Below are positions 18,800 to 29,249 of a stretch of DNA of 64,000 nt, one piece after another. How positions within the stretch are numbered: the stretch's first letter is position 1; each line of letters opens with the position of its first letter. The DNA lies in contig NC_083673.1 in the NCBI RefSeq assembly GCF_030384665.1, positions 2,861,501-2,925,500 on the forward strand, read 5' to 3'. A model generated the notes under the pieces. The model did no database searches and was not told the DNA's origin. It saw nothing but the letters and a program-made list of their open reading frames with translations. This DNA is from Lodderomyces elongisporus (taxonomy: Eukaryota > Ascomycota > Pichiomycetes > Serinales > Debaryomycetaceae). Made by a program: the position numbers and the translations under genes.

Positions 18800-21385
18800 C
18801 TACTTTTTGTCTTTCTTTTTATTCAAGAAATGTAGATTGTGCAAACTTAAACTTGACGTGGAGCGCACAGGATGCTTAACCGAGCGCTCACTGGCACTCC
18901 TTGATAATTGACTCACACTCTGATCATGCGGACTTGGTTGCCGCATCTGTGTTTGTGTCAGAGGGCTAGTTGACAATCCCGGGTTGTTCAACGATGAATT
19001 ACTAGAACTTGCGACTGTGGGATTCAAGTGTCCATTTCTCTGCGGTACGGGGGCAGGGGTAGGAGAGTGAGCAGGTGTATGGCTATGAGAAGACGCAGAA
19101 GCAGAAGCTGAACCAGCAGAAGGGTGACCACCAGTGGTCAAATTGGTTGCTGATTTTTTTGCCGAAGCAAACATGCCAGCTAAATTTGACGATGACACAT
19201 TTCTTGAACTTGCTGGAGACGAGCCTTGTGATGATCCTCGAGAGGACGCAATTTTACCACCTATTCCTCCTCCCAAGCGAGAGCCCAGTGACCGCGGTTG
19301 TTGTGTTAAATGGCGATTCACGTCTTGCAAATTAATATGCGAGTTCGAGTTCGAGTTCGAGTGTTGATGTAAATTTGTTGTCAATGAGGATGGCGAGGGT
19401 CCTTCATAAGCAGGCGAGAAATCATCGCTTCTATCACTCTTCATAGCTTGTTGATAAGATGGTACACGTGACAATTCGCTACTGTTCAAGATGTTGGCAT
19501 CGGAATTGACCCTCGACAAGTGCACTGGAGGTGTCATTGGGTGTTCTCTTAAAAAGCTCTGATTTCTAGCCAAACCTGGCATTCTAGAATGTGCATATAA
19601 ATCGCTTGAGTTTAAGTTTCGATGAGTTGGATCGCTGGACTGTTCATCTTCGTCATCGAGATTGAAATTAAAAGTTGCGCCTCGCCCGTTACCCGTCAGG
19701 TTGTGTTCAGCTTCTTGCGCTTGTCTCTGTAGACTCAATTGTCTTAAATTCTCAGTTAAAGCTGAAGAGTCCAATGGTTGCATAGAGTATTGGCCATATT
19801 CATCGGCTCCACCTGGTCGACTTCTCGGAGTAGAAGCACCTGAAGTCAAGGGTGTTTCTACTGGTGAAACATCGCTCCATAATCGATCATATATGTGTCT
19901 CTCATACAATGGTGGCGCAACCAAACCAGTCAAAGATGTATGTGAGCTGCTATTTGACGCGAGCCCACTATTATTATTATTATTGTTTGTGTTGTTATCA
20001 GTGCCGTTATTATTATTATTATTATTGATGTTATTTGCTTGCTCAAGATTGTTTAGCTGTTCAAAGGAGTCGCTAGTGAATAAAACTTCTTCCTCGCCAT
20101 CATTAGTGGCAGAAGCACTGCCAATCCCATCATCTTCTAAAAACTCTGCATCAGGTTTTGAGCTAACGGTGACAAAAGGCGATATGAATAATTGAATCGG
20201 TAAAGATGCTCTTAATTCTGACACATGCCCATCCGGATTGATTAGACCAATGTTGAATTTCAACTTGTGCCTAACTTTAACATGTTCCCCGTCAACATCC
20301 TGACAACATTTGGATAAACTAGCTGGTAGTCTCATAAAAGTTTCAAACTCCCATTTATCAAACTCTAACTCAGAGGGGTCCTTCTTTGGTATTTTTTTTG
20401 ATGCTATAACTCTTTCGGCACTGTGCATTGGTGGGACATTGCCCATGTAGGAATAAAACTCAATCAACTGAATCTTGATATCTCCCAATGTCAAACCCTT
20501 TAATAAAGGTACAAGCATGATGCTGATAGGGGTTCCACTTCCTATAGCCAACGCCCGCGTGGGACAACTGAGCGAGTACTCAACTTTTTTTGGCCACGTG
20601 TTGTCTACAGCTATTGTTTCTGATAACTCAACAGCATCTGTGGTCAATGTTCGCACAACTCTAAGATGTTTTTTAGCAACCATGGTGCTGTGAAACTTTC
20701 CTCTTTCTATATTTGCTTCCAATCTGTAGACGCACGAACAGCCAGGAAGTCCTTCAATTGTCTCTGGCATACTACCTGGCAAGATTGCGCTAAAAGGTAT
20801 TTCGTAGTTGCCTTGAACAAGGACATGGTTGGAAGCTCCAATGGCATGATGATTGGAAGTTGCCATGTGCATCAAATTCGTTGAAGAAGAACCCGAAGAA
20901 CCCAAACGTGATAAGCCGAGACCGCTTCTTGAGCGAAGACTTGCTAAAGAAGTCGTAGAGTGGTTCTTTTGTATAGGAGGTTGTTGACTTGGCGATTGAG
21001 ATGGTGAAGGGGATGTGCGTCCTCCGGTTTGATCATCTCTATCATAAACATGATCTAGATAGTTGTTGAATTCACTTGGATCCCATACGTGTTCATAAAC
21101 TTTCTTTGTGAAGTTCAACAGCCTTCTACTCGATCCAGTTGCGGCAGACGATCCAGATGAGAGATCTGCTTTCAATCTCAAAGTAGAGTAGAGTCTTAAT
21201 GTAAGTCTCTTTACCGAAATTGGTTCATTCACAGATAAGACTATATTTCCGGAAAGTAGCACTGAGCCTGCTTCGTGTTCATTTCCTTTTAGGACCAACA
21301 CGTCGTGTTCAAGATGTTTCAACCGGATTTGAAAAAGTGAAGTCGACCTGCTCGTGTTGGTACTGTGGTGTCCCTTTTTCAACAT
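18800..21385 (-). CDS. Alpha-arrestin ubiquitin-ligase adaptor (Rod1/Rog3-like)
   Basis: Predicted adaptor that brings the Rsp5 ubiquitin ligase to plasma-membrane transporters for endocytosis. The 861 residues open with an arrestin-N fold (FQIRLKHLEHDVLVLKGNEHEAG, then SGNIVLSVNEPISVKRLTLRL), continue through an arrestin-C region (about 205-415, with EGLPGCSCVYRLEANIERGKF), and carry a PPLY (PPxY) motif at 491-494 in PPLYERHIYDRLWSD, the usual WW-domain ligand position for this subfamily. The remaining 360 residues are Ser/Asn/Pro-rich with many potential phosphosites, as in Rod1, where Snf1 controls activity. The insert TGGRTSPSPSQSP within the N domain and Asn runs near 455-475 are low-complexity additions. 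The three amino-acid-type permeases nearby are plausible clients only in a general sense. Confidence 0.85.
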   Translation of the reverse strand: MLKKGHHSTNTSRSTSLFQIRLKHLEHDVLVLKGNEHEAGSVLLSGNIVLSVNEPISVKRLTLRLYSTLRLKADLSSGSSAATGSSRRLLNFTKKVYEHVWDPSEFNNYLDHVYDRDDQTGGRTSPSPSQSPSQQPPIQKNHSTTSLASLRSRSGLGLSRLGSSGSSSTNLMHMATSNHHAIGASNHVLVQGNYEIPFSAILPGSMPETIEGLPGCSCVYRLEANIERGKFHSTMVAKKHLRVVRTLTTDAVELSETIAVDNTWPKKVEYSLSCPTRALAIGSGTPISIMLVPLLKGLTLGDIKIQLIEFYSYMGNVPPMHSAERVIASKKIPKKDPSELEFDKWEFETFMRLPASLSKCCQDVDGEHVKVRHKLKFNIGLINPDGHVSELRASLPIQLFISPFVTVSSKPDAEFLEDDGIGSASATNDGEEEVLFTSDSFEQLNNLEQANNINNNNNNNGTDNNTNNNNNNSGLASNSSSHTSLTGLVAPPLYERHIYDRLWSDVSPVETPLTSGASTPRSRPGGADEYGQYSMQPLDSSALTENLRQLSLQRQAQEAEHNLTGNGRGATFNFNLDDEDEQSSDPTHRNLNSSDLYAHSRMPGLARNQSFLREHPMTPPVHLSRVNSDANILNSSELSRVPSYQQAMKSDRSDDFSPAYEGPSPSSLTTNLHQHSNSNSNSHINLQDVNRHLTQQPRSLGSRLGGGIGGKIASSRGSSQGSSPASSRNVSSSNLAGMFASAKKSATNLTTGGHPSAGSASASASSHSHTPAHSPTPAPVPQRNGHLNPTVASSSNSSLNNPGLSTSPLTQTQMRQPSPHDQSVSQLSRSASERSVKHPVRSTSSLSLHNLHFLNKKKDKK

Positions 21386-22530
21386 GGTGGTAAGGTCTAT
21401 AAGAGAATACTCACAGTTGTATATAAATATGTGTATATATATGTATATATATATATGTTTAAATAGGTGTGTGTGTTTAGGTTTGTTGTTGTTGTTGTAG
21501 TAGTAACTGTGCTTTTATTACTTTGATGGCTGCTGATAAAATTTGTGGGATAGGTAGGAAAGATGGAAAACCAAAACGAAATGGGAAAAAAAAATTAAAG
21601 AGGAAGATAAACTGGGTATAATGTTGATGAGCAGGTTTGCTGTAAGAATATGCAACAGTTTTTCCGAAACAGATTTGCAGGATTAATTGGAGAAAGGCCC
21701 AAAGAAAGGCAAAGGGGGAAAAAAAAACAAAGAAAAAAAAGAAATTAAAAATTAATTAAAGAGAAAAAAAAAAAAAAAGAACAAGAAAAAATATCAAGAT
21801 AGTTACCACGAAATGAAAAGAAAGTCCGAAATGTAATTTTCTTGCTCTTTCAATCCAAACCCCGTGTGTTTAAGGGTATGCGTAGTTTTTAAAAAAAATT
21901 TGACGACTTGCAAACTGGACGATATTTTCGAAAGGAAAGAATGAGAGTAGAAGCAAAGAAGCTAAGAAGCAAAAGAAGCAAAAAATGAAAAGAATGGAAA
22001 AAACAACAATAACAAAAGAAACAAGGAAATAGATATGCGCATAAGTTGTTGTGGCTATGTAAAGGAGTTTTGCGATAATTGAGATTAATAATATGCGTAT
22101 ATTTGGAGCAAGTAGAACAGGAGCGACAAAGCAAAGGATTACAGCGGAAGTATATCACCATTCATAACAGCAGTAGAAGCAAACACATATACATCTGTGA
22201 GTTGAATACTCTCATTCCCTTTCGCTCCTTGCCAAAAGTAGATAAGCACAACACTTGAAACAATCTAGACTCGATTGCCTCAAATTTTTTGCAAAAAAAA
22301 AACCATTTTGTTCTGCCAATAGACTCTTTGGAATCAACTATTCTTCTTCTTTTTCTTCTTCTTTTTCTTTTTCTTTTTCTTCTTTCTTTTTTTTCATAGA
22401 TACATATGTTTTCAGACTAATTCTTCAAGATATACTTGTCAACAAATTTTTGGAATTTGCGACTATATAGGTCTCTCTCAGAAGAGAAATAAAACTTTGC
22501 AACCAAATTGCACAAATTTTATTGACATCA

Positions 22531-22570
22531 CACACATACTCGTACTGACACACACATACTCGTACTGACA
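22531..22570. repeat. Two exact tandem copies of a 20-base unit
   Basis: The unit CACACATACTCGTACTGACA occurs at 22531-22550 and again, unchanged, at 22551-22570, followed by CA-rich sequence. Confidence 0.9.
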
Positions 22571-23942
22571 CACACAGACACACACCCATATAAATATATG
22601 TATACGTATACGTTAGGAGAACTTGTAGAAAAGAATTTCAACTGTATTGGTTTTTTATAAAGTTATGTTCAGTTTTTTAATTGGCTTTTTGCCATGACCA
22701 ATCTATTGCTGTAAGCCAAAAGCAATATAAAGGGCAGGCTATAAATTCGAAAGTGTATTACTCATTACGGAGAAATTTACAAACAATGGAGGAAATGGTA
22801 TATAAAGTTCAAGTAATTGGTTGGCAAATAGCTGAACAATGTGGGTTTAAACAAATAAAACTCTTGCACAACAAAAGCCAGGACTTGTTCTTTTTTTTAC
22901 GAAAAACATTAGATATTTTACGAAGATATAGCAATAAACTTTGAGAAATGACCAACAATAATATGATTGATAAGAAATTGCAGTTTTGCTTTTGATTATA
23001 CACGATCCAAAAAAAGATAAAGACGATGTTCTTCAAGAGGTTTTCTTAATCTTTTTGCTTTTTATTTTGTTCCCCCCCTTTCTTTTTATGTTTTTATTTC
23101 TTCTTGCAACCAGCAGTTGTTGATTGGTCTAGAGGCAATACACACTTGTACTCCATCTTCTTCTTCATCATCATCGTCATCATCATCAAACATCTCAACC
23201 GTATGCTTTGTGACGGTACTTTTATGGTGCATTGACGGTGGTTGAACGAATCCTTGACGAACAAAACTTTTTTAATTAGAATAATTGCAACGAATGAGTT
23301 AAAACACGAGGCAATAAACAAAGAAACCAAAAAAAAATAAAAATAAAAAATGAACCAGCAATGAGACAGAGGTGGCGATAAGGGTAGAAAAATTAGAGTT
23401 CAGGTACACAGTTTAAAGCTGCTGAAAAGGGTCTTTTAAACCCGTAATCAGCATAGTTTAGCCAAACACTATTGAGAGTGTTGAGCGTTTGAGCTTCAGT
23501 AATAACGAGCATCCAACGTTAAAGTTTTGAGAAAAAACAGAAGAAGAAGAAGAAGTCCTAAAAAAAAATAAAATAAACAAGAGTGGGCGATATTGCAAGC
23601 GCCGTGGGCCAGGAGGTGCTGCCTTATTTCCTGTGCATCTTTTTTTTTTAGTACAGAGATGCAAAGTCAAATAATAAACACAGTTTGAAACTAAATGAAT
23701 TACCAGTAAGTAAATGGATTCGTGTGGGAAATATACTATATAATAAGGCAAAGTATGCATAATCTACCAAAAACCAGTGCATATGTACATAGATAAATGT
23801 ATCAATCTATGTGAAAATCAATTTTTTTTTTTTTTTTTTTTTTTTGGCCTTTCCTCCCAAATTTCAAAAATATCAATTTTTTGTTTTTATTAATATTTTT
23901 ATTATTGTTGATTATTATTAATTTTCTTTTTGTGCGCGAATA

Positions 23943-24158
23943 ATGGCAAATCCAGTGGAGAACCAGCCAGCCCTCCAAAACATTAAGAGAACTTTTGAAG
24001 TGCAAGCCTCTTCTTTTCTCCATACCCTGTTAATTCGTGGTACAAAGGCAATGTGTACGCTGTGTACGCTGTGTACGCTTAACGCAGTACCTGAATTAGA
24101 ATTAAGTCAAGCATTTAATCAGATGCATTCCAGTATTGAGAAACTAAACAAGTTCTGA
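23943..24158 (+). CDS. Possible small protein (71 codons), doubtful
   Basis: An ATG opens a 71-residue frame starting MANPVENQPALQNIKRTFEV, with three tandem Cys-Thr-Leu units from a 9-base GTGTACGCT repeat (about 24052-24078), and ending in a helical-looking segment (ELSQAFNQMHSSIEKLNKF). Amino-acid composition is protein-like, unlike the other spacer frames, and a T-rich promoter-like stretch precedes it. I do not recognise a family. It could also be chance within the AMN1 upstream region. Confidence 0.3.
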   Translation: MANPVENQPALQNIKRTFEVQASSFLHTLLIRGTKAMCTLCTLCTLNAVPELELSQAFNQMHSSIEKLNKF

Positions 24159-24897
24159 ACGAGCAATTTCTCAAGAATAAACTAAGCATCAATTAAGCAT
24201 TAATTAAGCATGAAACATACTCAATGTCAAGCAAAAGAATTCTTGAGGCATTAATGGTTTTCTTTATCACTTCTCGACTCTCTACTACCCTGTGGCTTCA
24301 AGATAGTGGTACATATTTCATCGCTGGCTTTTCTTGATAAATACGAACAAGGGTACCTTTTTTATTTATAAATGTATGTATGTATACATATACATTTACA
24401 CATACATTTACACATACATTTACACATACATGTATTTAATTTTTTTTTTCTTTTTCGATGCAAGTTTGCATCCATGTAAATATATTTCTGTATATCTATA
24501 TATATAAGAACATCTTCATCCCTTCCATCCCCTTCACCATTTCCAACTTTGTTCTCATCTACATTCCATTTGACTTTCCCATTAAGCCATTATCTGGTAG
24601 TTTAAGTCACCAGTATATACTTGAACTCCCCATCTGCAGGGCCAAATTAATACAAGGGGGAAAAACAAAAGTTTCATGTCCATCCTTCAACTCACCCAAG
24701 TCTATCTTTTCATCAGTTTTAATCACTAATTTGCATTTTCCTTCGTTCATATTCAATTCATTGTGTCTGCCTCGGATCCAAGGTTACCATACAAACTTTT
24801 TAATCGACTTTACTAATACTCTCTCTTATTCTTTTTTATTTTATTATTATTATTAAAATAATTATATTTGCATAATCATACACAAAAATAAAACACT

Positions 24898-26751
24898 ATG
24901 GATATAGACGCCAATTGTTGCACATCTTGTCATGAAAACCCCAGGCTAAGTAAAGGATCGGACTACGCAGAAGAATCCTACAACCAAAGTGGACAGAGTA
25001 CATCACCATTCAAAAAAGCTCGTATAGATTTGGTTAAATCATGGCCTCAATCGTACAGGAGAGGAGCAGGCGCAGGAGCAGGACAAGAGAATGAAAACAT
25101 CAACAATAGAAGCCACAACAACAACAACAGCAGCAGCAGCAGTAGCAGAGAAGGAAGTGGAAGAGAAAGAAGAAGAAGCAGAAGAGGAAGAAGAAAGGGA
25201 GGAGATTTAGGAGGAAGAGTAGGAAGATGTAATTCGGTAGGTGGAGATTTAGATAACATGCCATATATCACCGACTTTGATACGTCATATACATCCGATT
25301 CTAAAACAGATTTGGAAAGCTTACCTGATTTGACCGATGATGATGATGATAACAACAATCTGCAATATTCACCTGAGGTAACACCAACAAAACAAAAACA
25401 TAAATTCATCTTTTTAGACGAGCCACATTTTGAGTTTGAGTTTCAAAGGAAAAGCCTATATGAAGGACTACGTGCTTCGCAACGAGAGGTTGAACCATCA
25501 ACACCGTCCATATTCGAAATCCCGGAAATTGTTCATCGCATAATAACGTACGTGGATGCACAAAACACCGTGCTTCCACATGAAGCTACTCCCGTGAGGA
25601 GAAAACCAATAAGCCACAACCATGCAATGCTTATCTATGGAAGCAAAAGACTAGCAGAACTAGCATTGAAAGAAAAAGAAGTGGTTGAGTCTAATGATAG
25701 ATACCTTAATAACCCTCTTTACAATTGCCTCTTGGTAAACAAACTATTCAATAAAATCACAAAACAGGTTTTGCTGCAGAAGTTCTACTTTGATGATGAA
25801 ACAAGACTACAGAAATACATCATGTCCAAATTGGAGGAAACAAAAGGAGCTGACAACCATTACCGCCACCGCCACCAGCAGCAGCAGCAGCAGCAGCAAC
25901 AGCAACAACAACAACCTCGTGTTTTCAATCTTCATAAAATATTTCGCTTAAAGCAATCAACGTTTAACTTTCTTAACCACCAAATGGATTTTAGCAAACT
26001 ACGTTCGTTCCATCTCTTTATGTGTCCCAAAATTCAACCATCTTGGCAATTATTCACAAACGCATCAAATTTGACGGAAATTGTTATCACGGGAAACAAG
26101 GCAGTCGATGATACGTTTTGCTACAAAGTGAGTCAATTTTGTCAAAAGTTAGAATTGCTAGATTTAAGAGCATGCGAATTGATAACTGATTCTGGACTCT
26201 ACAGCATATTTGAGAAAAATAAGAACTTGAAAGTTGTTAATGTTGGAAGAAAGAATAAGGGCCATTTAATTACGGACTCTTCATTGCATATTCTTGTCAG
26301 GAACAACAAAAGACTTCACACATTGGGTCTTTCAGGATCATACGTCACAGACAGAGTACTTTGGGAAATTGCAGCACTTCCAGATCTTGCACGATTATCA
26401 TTGAATAATTGCTGCCAAATAAGCAACCAGTGCATAACTTCCATTTTCACAACTAATACAACGGCCTTGCGCTATCTCAGCGTGCTTGAGTTACGTCATA
26501 ATTTACAACTCATTGATTTAGCAGGTCTAATTGCGTACAAGAGAGCAAAGGACTACGGGCATGAGAAAACGGGCATTTTTTTCCTTCTTGAACTCTGCGA
26601 GGAATTGATGTACAGGTACAGAATTCAAGAGTTGGAGATTGATAGAGTAATGTCCCAAAAAATTGTCAACGATATCAACCAGTTTGTTCATGGAGACGAT
26701 ACAGACTTGTCTCTCGACCAAGTATCTAGACTTAGAAGATTTCACGAATGA
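24898..26751 (+). CDS. AMN1: Leucine-rich-repeat antagonist of mitotic exit, Amn1
   Basis: Predicted Amn1. In budding yeast it binds the GTPase Tem1 to turn off the mitotic exit network, and it also controls daughter-cell separation. The 617 residues start with a polar, Arg/Asn/Ser-rich N-terminus (poly-Ser and RRRSRRGRRK at about 80-105). An F-box-like stretch follows (EIPEIVHRIITYV near 203, then NPLYNCLLVNKLFNK near 277), split by an insert, then a 13-Gln run at about 327-340. The C-terminal half is an Amn1-type LRR array: LELLDLRACELITDSGLYSI, NLKVVNVGRKNKGHLITDSS, LHTLGLSGSYVTDRVLW and LARLSLNNCCQISNQCI. The start is an ATG 42 bases after an unrelated upstream frame. Its target pathway is also regulated by BUB2 in this window. 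Confidence 0.9.
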   Translation: MDIDANCCTSCHENPRLSKGSDYAEESYNQSGQSTSPFKKARIDLVKSWPQSYRRGAGAGAGQENENINNRSHNNNNSSSSSSREGSGRERRRSRRGRRKGGDLGGRVGRCNSVGGDLDNMPYITDFDTSYTSDSKTDLESLPDLTDDDDDNNNLQYSPEVTPTKQKHKFIFLDEPHFEFEFQRKSLYEGLRASQREVEPSTPSIFEIPEIVHRIITYVDAQNTVLPHEATPVRRKPISHNHAMLIYGSKRLAELALKEKEVVESNDRYLNNPLYNCLLVNKLFNKITKQVLLQKFYFDDETRLQKYIMSKLEETKGADNHYRHRHQQQQQQQQQQQQQPRVFNLHKIFRLKQSTFNFLNHQMDFSKLRSFHLFMCPKIQPSWQLFTNASNLTEIVITGNKAVDDTFCYKVSQFCQKLELLDLRACELITDSGLYSIFEKNKNLKVVNVGRKNKGHLITDSSLHILVRNNKRLHTLGLSGSYVTDRVLWEIAALPDLARLSLNNCCQISNQCITSIFTTNTTALRYLSVLELRHNLQLIDLAGLIAYKRAKDYGHEKTGIFFLLELCEELMYRYRIQELEIDRVMSQKIVNDINQFVHGDDTDLSLDQVSRLRRFHE

Positions 26752-26931
26752 AGAAAAAAATAAATAAACAAACAAGAAAGTGAAATATAATAAATTCAAA
26801 AATACAAGGATAAAAACAAATAAGTAAAAAAGTACTCGCATGACCTGACTATAAATGTAACTTTATAATAACTTTCAATCTCTGCTAGAGTAAACCTCGA
26901 TACAATCTTTAGATTACAATCTTATGAGGAT

Positions 26932-28587
26932 TTATGCCTTTTCTTCCAACAAAATATCAATACCGTGTACTTCTGATGTATTAGAACCTTTGTCTTCGTA
27001 ATTGACGTCGACGTCGTCCAAGTTGCTTCTTGGACCTGAGTACGACTTGTAACCCCAAACATAGTAATAGATTAAGGACAATGCCCAAACGCCAATATTG
27101 ATCACCACAGTGTAGTTCATTGAATCTTTGTTCACACTCTTGCTATCAGGAAACATAGCAATGATCATAATAAGCAATAGCCAAAATACAGTCAACCCAT
27201 TTACCACCGAAGTCAAAACTTTACCTAAATGAAACGGACCAGGCACAAATAATCTTCTGCCATATGGTAAGAGTATCAAAACCACGGGAGTCAAGAATGC
27301 AAGAGAGTTGGAACAGATACCTAACGAGAACAAGGCCCCAGATCCAGCACTTCCATTGATTAAAACCAAAAGACCCAAGATCAACGACATAATACCAGCA
27401 AAGACAGTAGCCCTTATGGGCACTTTAACTTGGGGGTTAACATATTTTACCCACTTGTAGACAATTGGCAAACCATCATCACGCGCAAATGACCAAATCT
27501 GTCTAGAGAGAGCAATTGACATTGAAATTGCCATAAGATATTGACCAACAGCAATCAATGACATGAAAGCTACAGCCCATTTTTTCCCCAAAGCATCGTA
27601 AATGATCTGTGCCATTGGGGAGCCGGTTTCGGAAGCCAAGAGTCGTGAGACATCACCGTTTTGAATACATGCAGCACACACAACAACTATAACCCAACCA
27701 AGGATCCAGCAAGCAAAAATCGAACCCAAGATTCCAAAGGGAATGGCTCTTTGAGCATTTTTAGCTTCCTCCGAAAGATGGATGACAGAGTCAAAACCAC
27801 CAATAGTCCATGCAGCAGGTTGTAACGCAAGAAACCCACTCCAAACCGCATTCCAATCTCTTGAATTTTCGAAATTGCCAAAAATAAACTCACGATTATT
27901 GAATCCGTGACCAACTCCTACAGGTACAGCAATGATAAACAAAAGAATAAGAAATACGTTGACAGCAATCGAAATTGTTTGCAACGCGGCTGCATGTTTT
28001 GTAGCCAAACACAGAATGGTCACACATGTGATAACGCATGCTGCAAAGACTCCATAACATTTGGCATTGGTGATGTCAAAATTTCCATCTTTAGAAAGTG
28101 AGACTGCCGATAATAATTCCACAGCAAAACCATAACTGATACTGCACAAGCCTCCAATTAACCCAAGAGAGTTGGAACATGCAATTAAGAAACTCAAGGG
28201 AACACGAATTGAATCAGGACAATAGTAGTTGGTATAGTAGTACAATCCACCACTGGTTGGAATTGCACTACCCAAAAAACTTAATGAGCAACCGAGGCAA
28301 AAGATAAATACGCATGCAATAAACCATCCCCAGACCAAACCAGCTGGTCCAGCTTCCAAGCCCAACACTAACACAGAAGATATACTTGGTAGTAAACCCA
28401 TGATAGAAAAGGCCACACCAAACATTTGGAGGGTGGAGTAGTGACGACGTAATTCCTGTTTATAACCAATCTGGTGCAACAAGTCAGCATCACCGAGATT
28501 ATTTTGAGGATCAATATGACGTATTTCTGATCTGTTAGACAAAACATTTTGAAGATGTGCCTCAGTTCTTGATCTTAAGGCCTCCAT
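26932..28587 (-). CDS. APC-superfamily permease, paralogue 1 (GABA/amino-acid type, Uga4-like)
   Basis: Plasma- or vacuolar-membrane transporter of the amino acid/choline (ACT) family, predicted for GABA or a related amine. 551 residues with about 12 hydrophobic helices. The family core starts LHQIGYKQELRRHYSTLQMF, then SIMGLLPSISSVL and AGPAGLVWGWFIAC, with the AIPTSGGLYYYTNYYCPD signature in helix 3. SRQIWSFARDDGLP in the second half is another hallmark. This copy is the most diverged of the three at the C-terminus. GATA sites upstream fit nitrogen-source control. Substrate cannot be decided from sequence; polyamine or choline relatives (Tpo5, Hnm1, Bio5) are alternatives. Confidence 0.85.
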   Translation of the reverse strand: MEALRSRTEAHLQNVLSNRSEIRHIDPQNNLGDADLLHQIGYKQELRRHYSTLQMFGVAFSIMGLLPSISSVLVLGLEAGPAGLVWGWFIACVFIFCLGCSLSFLGSAIPTSGGLYYYTNYYCPDSIRVPLSFLIACSNSLGLIGGLCSISYGFAVELLSAVSLSKDGNFDITNAKCYGVFAACVITCVTILCLATKHAAALQTISIAVNVFLILLFIIAVPVGVGHGFNNREFIFGNFENSRDWNAVWSGFLALQPAAWTIGGFDSVIHLSEEAKNAQRAIPFGILGSIFACWILGWVIVVVCAACIQNGDVSRLLASETGSPMAQIIYDALGKKWAVAFMSLIAVGQYLMAISMSIALSRQIWSFARDDGLPIVYKWVKYVNPQVKVPIRATVFAGIMSLILGLLVLINGSAGSGALFSLGICSNSLAFLTPVVLILLPYGRRLFVPGPFHLGKVLTSVVNGLTVFWLLLIMIIAMFPDSKSVNKDSMNYTVVINIGVWALSLIYYYVWGYKSYSGPRSNLDDVDVNYEDKGSNTSEVHGIDILLEEKA

Positions 28588-29249
28588 ATCTTATTACTGT
28601 TGTTCTATTGATTGTACTTAAGATTCAATGGTAGAACTATTAAATCTCCACATTTTTGGAATGTCCGCCAGCTCCATTATATATATATATGTATACATAA
28701 ATGTATATCTAGGGATATAGACGAATGATCGAAGCAATAAGTATCATTACCCCCGTACCATTCATCAGGTTTATCAGATTAGCAAAAAAGTAAACTCATA
28801 ACACCAAGTTTTTTTTCATGTAGTGTCTTAGTTCTTATCTTTTTTTTATTCATTAAAGGTTTGAGGATTGGAGACAAATATCGTTATCTTATCTCCATTC
28901 AAAACAAAACAAAAAAAAATAAGTAAAGATTACGTAACATATTACGTAAAAATAGCCGATACTTATTGTACATGGCAAAAAAAATAACAAGTGTACCAAA
29001 ATCATGATAAAACCTGTTCAAGATAGGTAGGTAGAAGAGATTCCAATCGTCTTTATATATAACAATTTGTACAATGATATCAGATAATAGGAGTCAAAAT
29101 GTTACTGGGATTGCGGTTCGCGACACCCGTCAAAAAGAAAAACATAGTATACTCTTTTTCATCAACATCATTATCAACATCATCATTATTATAATTATCA
29201 TTATTATCATTACTATTATTCAATCTAGTGACTGCACACACTGCAAATG
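28588..29249. other. Intergenic region, permease 1 promoter
   Basis: About 660 bases with a TA run (about 28678-28690), GATA-type sites (listed) and an ATT/ATC trinucleotide tract near 29162-29220 just before the end of the next gene. No gene seen. Confidence 0.5.
28834..28893 (-). promoter_or_regulatory. GATA-factor sites upstream of permease 1
   Basis: On the minus strand AGATAAG lies at 28840-28834 and a doubled GATAAGATAA at 28893-28884, about 250-305 bases before the ATG. Paired GATAAG sites are the binding pattern of Gln3/Gat1/Dal80-type regulators, and UGA4 is a classical target. Function here is inferred. Confidence 0.45.

Larger units (their letters stand above)
21386..24897. other. 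3.5 kb divergent intergenic region with only weak small ORFs
   Basis: The largest non-genic stretch in the window, between the arrestin gene (minus) and AMN1 (plus). It holds TA/TG runs (about 21420-21480), a 20-base tandem repeat at 22531-22570, TTC-rich tracts near 22340-22395, a long poly-T at 23821-23845 and an ACATTTACACAT repeat at about 24390-24430. One ATG-initiated 71-codon frame (23943-24158) is listed separately. Long promoters like this are common for regulated yeast genes. Confidence 0.5.

Noticed and set aside
24458..24856. 132-codon ATG frame just upstream of AMN1
   Set aside because: It ends 41 bases before the AMN1 ATG, has Ile/Phe/Tyr/Ser-rich composition from AT-rich DNA and no recognisable domain. 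It is more likely AMN1 leader or promoter.
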